Made by a program: the position numbers and the translations under genes. The notes under the pieces were generated by a model that saw only the letters and a list, made by a program, of their open reading frames with translations, was not told where the DNA came from and did no database searches. From Bacteroidota bacterium (GTDB taxonomy: Bacteria > Bacteroidota > Bacteroidia > JACCXN01): a stretch of DNA of 12,425 bases. Positions within the stretch are counted from its first letter, which is position 1. Each line of letters opens with the position of its first letter. Positions 7,007 to 12,425 of this stretch are shown here, piece after piece. The stretch spans positions 1 through 12,425 of the forward strand of contig JACCXN010000045.1 of assembly GCA_013696965.1 (NCBI GenBank). The letters are read 5' to 3'.

Positions 7007-8455
7007 TTAATAATTACCTCTGTATCGAATTGCTTTTTCTATTTTTTTAAGAGCAGTAATATAAGAACCTGTTCTCATTGAAGTTTTATACTGCTTGGCA
7101 TTAAACCAAACATTTTCAAAAGCTTGTATCATGTTAATATCATGCTTGGTATTAACTTCTTCCTCTGTCCAGTATATTCCTGAACGGTTTTGAACCCATT
7201 CGAAATAAGAAACTGTAACACCTCCAGCATTCGCTAATATATCAGGTACAACTATAATTCCTTTATGGTGAAGAATTTCATCTGCCTCAGCAGTTGTTGG
7301 TCCGTTAGCACCCTCTACAATTAATTTTGCTTTAATGTCTTTTGCATTATCCTTAGTAATCTGATTTTGGATTGCTGCAGGTACAAGTACATCAACTGGA
7401 AGAGTTAATAATTCTGCATTTGTAATTTCATTTCCACCGTTAAATCCTCTTAATACTCCATTGTTTGCTTGTACATAAGCAATTGCTTTTGAAATATCAA
7501 TTCCTTTTGGATTGTAAAAAGCAGCTGTATGATCAGAAATTGCTAGAATTTTAATTTTTTGATCCTCAAGTAACCTGGCAGCATGTGAACCTACATTTCC
7601 AAAACCCTGAACTGCCGCAGTAGCATGTTTTCTATTCATACCCATCACTTTCATTGCTTCAAGTGTAGTAATCATAACACCTCTACCTGTTGCAGCCTCC
7701 CGACCTTTTGACCCACCAAGAGTAATTGGTTTACCTGTAACAACTCCAGGCTCATTAAATCTTTTTACTTTTGAATAAGCATCTACTATCCATGCCATTT
7801 CTCTTTTTCCTGTTCCCATATCCGGTGCAGGAATATCTTTGTCAACTCCAAAAACATCAGCCATAGAAATAGCATATGCCCTTGTTAATCTTTCAAGTTC
7901 TCCTGTAGACATATGTCTTGGATTACAACGAATACCACCTTTTGCACCTCCATAAGGCAAGTTTGCTACCGCACACTTAAAGCTCATCCAGGCAGCAAGT
8001 GCATTTACTTCATCCAAATCAACATCCATAGCATAACGGATACCTCCTTTTGATGGACCTAGAAAAGTAGTATGAATTACACGGTAACCCATAAAAACCT
8101 GAATTGTTCCATTGTCCATGGTTACAGGCAAACTTACAAGATTTTGTTTTTCAGCTGATTTCAATATTTTTTGAATATCCTCTGCCAAATCGATTTTTTT
8201 TGCTGCAATATCCAATCGTGCCAATACTGCATCAAACATATGTTGGGAAGTATCCGACAATACGTTTACAGCTGTTGCAGATGTTTTTTCATCCAATGTT
8301 TTTTTCTGTGCAGTTTTTTTAACTGGCGATACAGCTGGTTTCTTTGCAGATTTTGCAATTGGTGAAGAATTTGTTTTTTTCACAGTTTTTATAACTGGTG
8401 AAGAACCTGTTTTAATAACAGGTCGTTTTCTTGCTGGTTTGTTTTTTATAGCCAT
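7007..8455 (-). CDS. gdhA: Glutamate dehydrogenase with a basic N-terminal tail
   Basis: This is a Glu/Leu/Phe/Val dehydrogenase of 482 residues that should interconvert glutamate and 2-oxoglutarate plus ammonia. The catalytic domain starts near residue 70. Its residues align by spacing with the clostridial enzyme: K136 (GPSKGGIR), K160 (SFKCAV), catalytic K172 (GGAKGGI) and D212 (PAPDMGT). The dinucleotide fold shows GFGNVG at 284-289. S416 (GGVTVSYFEW) together with K136 favours glutamate over branched-chain substrates. Residues 1-68 are extra: very rich in Lys, Ser, Pro, Thr and Ala, with 12-residue SPxxKxxKK repeats like histone H1 tails. Translation could instead begin at M73 (ATG at 8239), but the open, patterned tail and upstream promoter candidates favour the long form. 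It lies between cdsA and psd with its own terminator. Cofactor preference is not clear. Confidence 0.93.
   Translation of the reverse strand: MAIKNKPARKRPVIKTGSSPVIKTVKKTNSSPIAKSAKKPAVSPVKKTAQKKTLDEKTSATAVNVLSDTSQHMFDAVLARLDIAAKKIDLAEDIQKILKSAEKQNLVSLPVTMDNGTIQVFMGYRVIHTTFLGPSKGGIRYAMDVDLDEVNALAAWMSFKCAVANLPYGGAKGGIRCNPRHMSTGELERLTRAYAISMADVFGVDKDIPAPDMGTGKREMAWIVDAYSKVKRFNEPGVVTGKPITLGGSKGREAATGRGVMITTLEAMKVMGMNRKHATAAVQGFGNVGSHAARLLEDQKIKILAISDHTAAFYNPKGIDISKAIAYVQANNGVLRGFNGGNEITNAELLTLPVDVLVPAAIQNQITKDNAKDIKAKLIVEGANGPTTAEADEILHHKGIIVVPDILANAGGVTVSYFEWVQNRSGIYWTEEEVNTKHDINMIQAFENVWFNAKQYKTSMRTGSYITALKKIEKAIRYRGNY
8297..8425 (-). repeat. 36-bp degenerate repeats encoding SPxxKxxKK units
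   Basis: Residues 11-53 of the dehydrogenase tail consist of a short unit (RPVIKTGS, 11-18) and three 12-residue units: SPVIKTVKKTNS (19-30), SPIAKSAKKPAV (31-42) and SPVKKTAQKKT (43-53). At the DNA level the codons for Ser-Ser-Pro are the same in two units (tcttcacca on the minus strand) while other positions have drifted. This suggests old duplication with selection to keep the Ser-Pro and Lys pattern. Confidence 0.75.
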
Positions 8456-8479
8456 TTTGAAATGATTTTTAAAAGTGCG

Positions 8480-8510
8480 CGAATTTAGGAATTATTAATG
8501 CTACGCAAAA
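8480..8510 (-). promoter_or_regulatory. Candidate promoter for the glutamate dehydrogenase gene (proximal)
   Basis: On the minus strand TTTTG (8510-8506) and TAAATTCG (8487-8480) are 18 bases apart. The second is one mismatch from TAnnTTTG. Transcription would start about 18-20 bases before the ATG at 8455. The spacing is good but the -7 match is imperfect. Confidence 0.35.
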
Positions 8511-8540
8511 GCTTTATAAATAAATTAATGTTTTTTTTTT

Positions 8541-8548
8541 CAAAGTTA
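8541..8548 (-). promoter_or_regulatory. Candidate -7 element for the glutamate dehydrogenase gene (distal)
   Basis: On the minus strand this reads TAACTTTG, a perfect TAnnTTTG match, but no TTG lies 17-23 bases upstream. Transcription from it would start near 8534 and give a leader of about 80 bases. It lies between the cdsA stop and gdhA, so with the proximal candidate it suggests independent control. Confidence 0.3.
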
Positions 8549-8569
8549 CCTCCCAGGAATTTAAAATTA

Positions 8570-9388
8570 TCAGTTAATTAGAGTTAAAAAGATCCAAACA
8601 AATGGTGCTGAGATAAGAATTGCATCAAACCTATCTAGAATTCCTCCGTGACCTGGAAGTAAATTTCCCGAATCCTTTATACCAACTTGCCTTTTAAACA
8701 TGGACTCTGTTAAATCCCCTAAATTGCCTGTGATTGCCAGGATAGCTGCCATTATTAACCAATTTCGAACTGAAAGTTCCGTATAAAATAAAGAAAGAAC
8801 ATAGGCAATAGCAAGTGCTAAAATAAATCCACCTGCAGCTCCTTCCCAGGTTTTTTTTGGCGAAATTCTTTCGAATAATTTTCTTTTACCCATGCTTCTA
8901 CCAGCAAGATATGCGCCCGTGTCATTTGTCCAAATAATTAAAAAATACCCTAATAGTATATTTGAATTAAATATTCCTCCAAATTTTGTTTCAGTATTAA
9001 TAATTAAGAAAGAGAGTAAAGCAAATGGTACTGCTACGTATATTATACCCATTAAACTTACTGCAATGTTTGCAAGGGGAGTTTTTGATTTTCTATATAA
9101 TTCAACAATAAACAGTGAAAATGGAACAAAAAGGGCTAATGAAAGAAACTTAAATTCAATTACCTCAAAAAGAGAAAAAGAGCATATTAGTATGAAAACA
9201 ATTAAGCCAGCAAGTGTTCCAGTGGTTTTCTGAACCTCAAAGCCTGCCTTTGAAGCAATAGAATAAAACTCCTGTAACCCAATAAAAGTTATTATCAAAA
9301 ACAGGATGAAAAACAATACCGGATGAACTATTATTGCACCTATTAGTACTGCAATAAAAATTGCTCCTGTTATACTTCTTGTCAGCAT
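8570..9388 (-). CDS. cdsA: Phosphatidate cytidylyltransferase (CDP-diacylglycerol synthase)
   Basis: This integral membrane enzyme makes CDP-diacylglycerol from phosphatidate and CTP, the precursor of all bacterial phospholipids. The 272-residue protein is almost wholly hydrophobic, with about seven or eight membrane segments. Upstream conserved blocks include WTNDTGAYLAGRSMGKRKL (153-171) and SPKKTWEG (176-183). The family signature is complete near the C-terminus: S229, K232-R233, K238-D239, P245, H247-G248-G249, D252-R253 and D255, in SMFKRQ, KDSGNLLPGHGG and LDRFD. One base separates it from the upstream DUF2007 gene, so they form an operon. The stop is TGA at 8572-8570. psd, which acts later in the same pathway, is on the same strand beyond gdhA; no phosphatidylserine synthase is in the window. 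Confidence 0.96.
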   Translation of the reverse strand: MLTRSITGAIFIAVLIGAIIVHPVLFFILFLIITFIGLQEFYSIASKAGFEVQKTTGTLAGLIVFILICSFSLFEVIEFKFLSLALFVPFSLFIVELYRKSKTPLANIAVSLMGIIYVAVPFALLSFLIINTETKFGGIFNSNILLGYFLIIWTNDTGAYLAGRSMGKRKLFERISPKKTWEGAAGGFILALAIAYVLSLFYTELSVRNWLIMAAILAITGNLGDLTESMFKRQVGIKDSGNLLPGHGGILDRFDAILISAPFVWIFLTLIN

Positions 9389-9389
9389 A

Positions 9390-9590
9390 TTAAAAATCTT
9401 TAAGTAACTGCATTGCCTTTAAAACATCAGCAGTATTAACATATAATTCTATTTCACCAAAGGAAAGATAGGACGAATCTTTTTTATTTAATGAAACACT
9501 TTGAATATCATTTTTTTTAAGGACAGCTTTAATAAGTTCTGTTTTATGAATGTCATCAGTTTGATAAATTTTTACCCATTCTTTTTCCAT
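9390..9590 (-). CDS. DUF2007 domain protein
   Basis: This is a 66-residue cytoplasmic protein. The pattern VKIYQTDDIHKTELIKAVL, then NDIQSVSLNKKD, then GEIELYVNTADVLKAMQLL matches the small DUF2007 domain (annotated 'putative signal transducing protein'), a beta-alpha-beta-beta-alpha fold resembling PII-like or ACT-like modules. No enzymatic function is established. It is translated directly ahead of cdsA with one base between stop and start, a pairing seen in Bacteroidota, which hints at a link to lipid synthesis or simply a shared transcript. The start at 9590 gives the standard N-terminus. On the minus strand TAATTTTA (9604-9597) lies just upstream but is an imperfect -7 box. Confidence 0.8.
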   Translation of the reverse strand: MEKEWVKIYQTDDIHKTELIKAVLKKNDIQSVSLNKKDSSYLSFGEIELYVNTADVLKAMQLLKDF

Positions 9591-9635
9591 TGGCGGTAAA
9601 ATTAGGATTTTTACTTATTCAATATGGTTTTTTCA

Positions 9636-9643
9636 TACTTTTG
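9636..9643 (+). promoter_or_regulatory. Candidate -7 element for the Nudix gene
   Basis: TACTTTTG matches TAnnTTTG perfectly and ends only 5 bases before the ATG at 9649. Transcription would begin at or next to the start codon. No good TTG is found at the expected -33 distance. Confidence 0.3.
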
Positions 9644-9648
9644 CTTAA

Positions 9649-10098
9649 ATGATAAACAAATTTAATGTAAGAGTTTATGGATTATTCATCAATAAAAAGA
9701 AAGAGATATTGATTATTGATGAATATAGAAATGGTTTTAAATTCACAAAATTTCCCGGGGGAGGGCTTGAGTTCGGTGAAGGTACTATTGAATGCCTTGA
9801 GCGAGAATGCATGGAAGAACTAAACCAGGAAGTTCGAATTCTAAGTCATTTTTATACGACAGATTTTTTTCAACAATCCGCATTCAATAAAAAAGAACAA
9901 CTAATTAGTATTTATTATTTAATGGACATTGAAGATCCTTATAATTTTAAAATTGCTGAAAAAGAATTTGATTTTAAAGAATTGAAAGAAGGAGCTGAAT
10001 CTTTTCGTATTAAATCCCTGGAAAAAATACAAACGGATGAGCTCATGTTTCCGATTGATAAAAAGGTTCTGCTAATGCTTAAAGAAAAAATGCTTTAG
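9649..10098 (+). CDS. Nudix hydrolase
   Basis: This is a 149-residue protein with a complete Nudix box GX5EX7REXXEEL at 38-58: G38, E44, R52-E53, E56-E57 and L58, within PGGGLEFGEG and ERECMEEL. The glutamates bind the divalent metal used to cleave a nucleoside diphosphate linked to another group. The N-terminal strand NKFNVRVYGLFIN and the central ISIYYLMDI fit the alpha/beta/alpha Nudix fold. The motif does not fix the substrate; nucleotide sugars, dinucleotides and oxidised nucleotides are all possible. It is divergent from the DUF2007–cdsA operon with 58 bases between start codons. A -7-type box sits so close to the ATG that the message may have almost no leader. Confidence 0.9.
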   Translation: MINKFNVRVYGLFINKKKEILIIDEYRNGFKFTKFPGGGLEFGEGTIECLERECMEELNQEVRILSHFYTTDFFQQSAFNKKEQLISIYYLMDIEDPYNFKIAEKEFDFKELKEGAESFRIKSLEKIQTDELMFPIDKKVLLMLKEKML

Positions 10099-10144
10099 TT
10101 TTTATTTGAAATAATTCTAAAATTTAAAAAAGGTAATAATCAAA

Positions 10145-10837
10145 ATGAAAAATAACAATTTACTAATAAAGTATACAATTGGTATATTTTTAATTTTAAT
10201 AACCCTTGGTTCCTGCGCACCAACCCGCTTTGTTAAACCTTTGGAAAAAGATCAAAAAGCAGTTGCCTTTAATCTTGGAGGTCCTTTAATTGGTTTTGCA
10301 GGCACAACTATTCCAATTCCCTTTACGGCTTTAACATACGGACAAGGATTAAACGCTAAAACAACTGCATTTGGAAGTATTCATACCACTTCGCTTTTAT
10401 ATGGAAACATCCAAAGTGATATAGGTGTATTGAGAGAAATTAAAGCTTATGATACTACAAATGCCTTAATTCCGGGAATATCAATGGTATTGGCAGGGAA
10501 TTTTATTTATGGCACATTTGAAAAAAAAGCAAAATTATGGCCACAAGGTGATTTGAATTTTTACTGGGACATTAATAAAAAAAGGCATTTCATTTATTTA
10601 GGCATATCCAATTGGTTTGAATTTGCCACAAAAAAAGCGCATGAACAAGCTCAAACAAAAAATTGGTTTATTAATCCACATTTTGGAATTAGCGGTCAAG
10701 GAAAAAAATGGAACAGTCAATTGGAAATGAAGTATTTGGCACCAGGAATAAGCAATCAAAACATAGTTGTGGATTACGCATCATTTGGAAATACTGGTGC
10801 AATTGGAGTTTATTATAGTATTACACGTAAATTTTAG
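10145..10837 (+). CDS. Uncharacterised lipoprotein
   Basis: I do not recognise a family for this 230-residue protein. It begins with a lysine-containing n-region and hydrophobic segment ending in the lipobox LGSC (21-24), so it should be lipidated at C24. The mature protein has alternating polar and aromatic stretches (LNFYWDI, HFIYLGISNWFEF, WFINPHFGISGQ) and ends in Phe after the strand GAIGVYYSITRKF, which is reminiscent of small outer-membrane beta structures. The residues after the cysteine (APTRF) lack the acidic surface-export signal known from some Bacteroidota. It lies 4 bases before the next gene, also a lipoprotein, so the two are likely cotranscribed. AAAGG about 11 bases before the ATG is a weak ribosome-binding site. 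Confidence 0.75.
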   Translation: MKNNNLLIKYTIGIFLILITLGSCAPTRFVKPLEKDQKAVAFNLGGPLIGFAGTTIPIPFTALTYGQGLNAKTTAFGSIHTTSLLYGNIQSDIGVLREIKAYDTTNALIPGISMVLAGNFIYGTFEKKAKLWPQGDLNFYWDINKKRHFIYLGISNWFEFATKKAHEQAQTKNWFINPHFGISGQGKKWNSQLEMKYLAPGISNQNIVVDYASFGNTGAIGVYYSITRKF

Positions 10838-10841
10838 TAAG

Positions 10842-11717
10842 ATGTATAAAAATATATGTATTGCAGCTATTCTTCTTTTTCTAACATCTTGTCTTAGAGT
10901 GGATGAAAACCTGTTTAACCCGGATACAACCATAACAGCATATAAAATGGATGAATTTGAGGGTGAAGTCGATTTTATTCTTGATAACAACTATAAAATT
11001 CCTGAAAATTTAGTCCATGTATTTACGCTTGATTCTGAAGGGAAAACGATTCATGGCATATATATAGGAGATACTGCTAAAATAAAAACAGATACAGTAA
11101 TAATGTATTGCCATGGAAATAAATGGCATATGGATTTCTACTGGCAACGTGCAAAACTTTTGGCTCATTCAGGTCATAAAAACAGGTTTGGAGTTCTTAT
11201 GATTGATTATACAGGATTTGGATTGTCAAAAGGAGATCCCACAGAGCAGGCCTTATATGAGAATACCAGTTCAGCAATTGAATGGTTAAAACTAAAGGGT
11301 TTAACAAGTGAACGTCTTGTAATATATGGCTTTAGTCTTGGCTCGGCACCTGCAATCAACCTTACGGCAAATCCTAAAGCCTTAATTCCTGCAAAGCTAA
11401 TTGTTGAAGCACCTTTTGCCTCCTCTGCTGTTATGGTTCAGGATGCCGCACTTCTTGCAATGCCTGTTTCCTATTTTGTAAATGTTAAAATTAACAATGC
11501 CGAGGAAATTAAAAAAGTGAATCAACCTTTCATGTGGATACATGGAACAGATGATGATTTTTTAAGCATTAAAACCCATGGTGAACTGGTATATAGTAAC
11601 TATTCAGGAAAAAACAGCCAGGCACATCGGATATCAGGTGCAAACCATGGTGATGTGCCTATAGTTTGGGAATTTGAAAATTACTCCAAGGCTATTGCTG
11701 AATTCATTGAAAATTGA
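10842..11717 (+). CDS. Alpha/beta-hydrolase lipoprotein
   Basis: I place the start at ATG 10842, giving 291 residues, although the frame stays open to 10767. The shorter form begins MYKNICIAAILLFLTSC, a textbook lipoprotein signal with the lipid-attachment cysteine at C17, and avoids a 71-base overlap with the previous gene. The hydrolase core shows the oxyanion region YCHGNKWH, then IDYTGFGLSKG, the nucleophile elbow GFSLGS with S165, the acid in HGTDDD (D238 by the HGxxD pattern) and the base H269 in GANHGD. This is a complete Ser-Asp-His triad on an alpha/beta-hydrolase of the type that also includes dipeptidyl-peptidase-like esterases. It is probably anchored in the outer or inner membrane facing the periplasm. 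The substrate is not apparent. Four bases separate it from the upstream lipoprotein gene. Confidence 0.85.
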   Translation: MYKNICIAAILLFLTSCLRVDENLFNPDTTITAYKMDEFEGEVDFILDNNYKIPENLVHVFTLDSEGKTIHGIYIGDTAKIKTDTVIMYCHGNKWHMDFYWQRAKLLAHSGHKNRFGVLMIDYTGFGLSKGDPTEQALYENTSSAIEWLKLKGLTSERLVIYGFSLGSAPAINLTANPKALIPAKLIVEAPFASSAVMVQDAALLAMPVSYFVNVKINNAEEIKKVNQPFMWIHGTDDDFLSIKTHGELVYSNYSGKNSQAHRISGANHGDVPIVWEFENYSKAIAEFIEN

Positions 11718-11753
11718 AAGTGTTTCTGATTAATAATTTTTTTTTAAAGTCGT

Positions 11754-12287
11754 ATGAAAAAATCTCAAATTACAGTAATTCCTGAGTATTTTAATTATTA
11801 TCTCAGTTTAATTCAAGATGTTGATTTAAACATTTCCCTAGAAAATCATTTGACTGAAATAAATGAAATTGATATTAAGGAATTTGAAGCATTAAAAGAT
11901 ATTGTTTATGCTGCCAATAAGTGGACAGTAAAAGATATTTTGCAACACATAATAGATACAGAAAGGATTATGACATTCAGAGCTTTACTCTTTGCCAGGG
12001 GCGATAAAAACACCTTGGCAGGATTTGATGAAAATTCCTTTGCTGTAAATACCACAGTGCAAAATAGAAGTGTAATGGGTTTAATAAATGAATTTGTTCA
12101 GGTTAGAAAAAGCACGCTTCTTTTGTTTGAAAATTTTAATGATAAAATGTTAAATGCAACAGGAATGGCAAATGGAAAAGAAATTTCTGTATTAGCAATT
12201 GGTTTCATAATATGTGCCCATCAAAAACACCATTTAAATGTAATTAAGGAAAGATACCTTCCTTTACTCATGAAACTCGAAAATTAG
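11754..12287 (+). CDS. DinB-family (DfsB/YfiT-like) putative metal-dependent protein
   Basis: This is a 177-residue cytoplasmic protein with the DinB-like four-helix arrangement. The conserved helix-2 stretch reads NKWTVKDILQHIIDTERI with metal-ligand candidate H65, then FRALLFARGD, and the last helix HQKHHLNVIKERYLP supplies H156 and H160. Three histidines in this arrangement bind a metal ion in characterised members, some of which act as thiol-dependent transferases such as bacillithiol S-transferase. The present protein cannot be assigned a substrate. It has nothing to do with the DNA polymerase also called DinB. It lies 36 bases after the hydrolase gene on the same strand and may belong to that transcript. 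The IS5-type element ends about 20 bases downstream, so the gene's own terminator may have been lost; I see none. Confidence 0.86.
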   Translation: MKKSQITVIPEYFNYYLSLIQDVDLNISLENHLTEINEIDIKEFEALKDIVYAANKWTVKDILQHIIDTERIMTFRALLFARGDKNTLAGFDENSFAVNTTVQNRSVMGLINEFVQVRKSTLLLFENFNDKMLNATGMANGKEISVLAIGFIICAHQKHHLNVIKERYLPLLMKLEN

Positions 12288-12303
12288 GGGATGAATACAT
12301 TAA

Positions 12304-12425
12304 GAAACTGTTTTGAATTTAATTTTTAATTCTATTAAGCATTAGTCGAATCATTGCTAATTGTATCATAGTTTCACTTGTATCAGTATGATATTCAAAA
12401 TCTTTACTTAACCTTCTGTAACTTT
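12304..12425 (-). mobile_element. End of an IS5-family insertion sequence
   Basis: The segment gaaactgttttgaattt at 12304-12320 lies at and just beyond the transposase stop, where an IS5-type terminal inverted repeat is expected. It is preceded by TAA at 12301-12303, which could be a short target duplication. The other end is outside the window, so the boundary is tentative. Confidence 0.55.
12319..12425 (-). CDS. IS5-family transposase, C-terminal fragment
   Basis: On the minus strand one frame is open from the window edge to TAA (12321-12319), encoding 34 residues. The peptide reads YRRLSKDFEYHTDTSETM and then IQLAMIRLMLNRIKN. This closely matches the well-known C-terminal block of IS5-family transposases (YRRLSKDYE, then TSEtMI, then AMIxLMLRR), just after the catalytic Glu region. 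The catalytic residues lie beyond the edge, so intactness is unknown. Confidence 0.87.
   Translation of the reverse strand, partial: SYRRLSKDFEYHTDTSETMIQLAMIRLMLNRIKN

Noticed and set aside
8104-8365. Plus-strand open frames rich in Cys and Phe opposite gdhA
   Set aside because: They are the antisense of the Lys-rich tail and start of the dehydrogenase; no start context, family or codon pattern supports them.
10767-10841. Longer start for the alpha/beta-hydrolase
   Set aside because: It would overlap the previous gene by 71 bases and bury the lipoprotein signal that appears exactly at the ATG at 10842.
11754-12287. DinB name read as DNA polymerase IV
   Set aside because: The protein has the DinB/YfiT four-helix metal-binding pattern, not polymerase motifs; the shared name is historical.
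1-12425. The two IS ends as a composite transposon
   Set aside because: The ends belong to different families (ISAon1/ISL3-like and IS5), so they cannot act as paired ends of one composite element.

Overview
This is an AT-rich window from a bacterium of the phylum Bacteroidota. The evidence is the gene content (a fused deacetylase of the DUF7033 type, a DUF2007–cdsA pair, C-termini of ISAon1-type and IS5-type transposases), the near absence of Shine-Dalgarno sites, and several boxes matching the Bacteroidota -7 promoter element TAnnTTTG. The genus cannot be read from the sequence. There are no rRNA, tRNA or CRISPR features and no gene-free stretch over 300 bases.

Layout. (1) Positions 1-127 are the tail of an ISAon1-type (ISL3-like) insertion sequence that ends just upstream of radC. 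(2) 191-4307, plus strand: radC, then a tight three-gene set, wecB (UDP-GlcNAc 2-epimerase), a DUF7033/polysaccharide-deacetylase protein and a FemAB/GNAT-like acyltransferase. The last two overlap by ATGA. The set looks like a cell-envelope glycan synthesis and modification unit. (3) 4371-5707, plus strand: upp and a YjjG-type HAD nucleotidase, also overlapping by ATGA, a pyrimidine salvage and clean-up pair. (4) A long perfect hairpin at 5776-5814, flanked by A and T tracts, serves as a shared terminator for this group and the convergent minus-strand block. (5) 5831-9590, minus strand: a small exported Cys/Lys-rich protein with a KTDAT tandem repeat, psd, a glutamate dehydrogenase with an unusual histone-H1-like N-terminal tail, cdsA and a DUF2007 protein. 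CdsA and Psd are the second and last steps on the route to phosphatidylethanolamine; the intervening dehydrogenase has its own terminator and candidate promoters. (6) 9649-12287, plus strand: a Nudix hydrolase, an unrecognised lipoprotein, an alpha/beta-hydrolase lipoprotein and a DinB-family protein. (7) 12304-12425 is the end of an IS5-family element, read on the minus strand.

Most of the window is ordinary chromosomal housekeeping bracketed by two unrelated IS ends. The parts most worth a second look are the 12-residue SPxxKxxKK repeats on glutamate dehydrogenase, the repeat-bearing exported protein, and the wecB–deacetylase–acyltransferase set with its altered deacetylase motif. I found no convincing new defence or mobile system.
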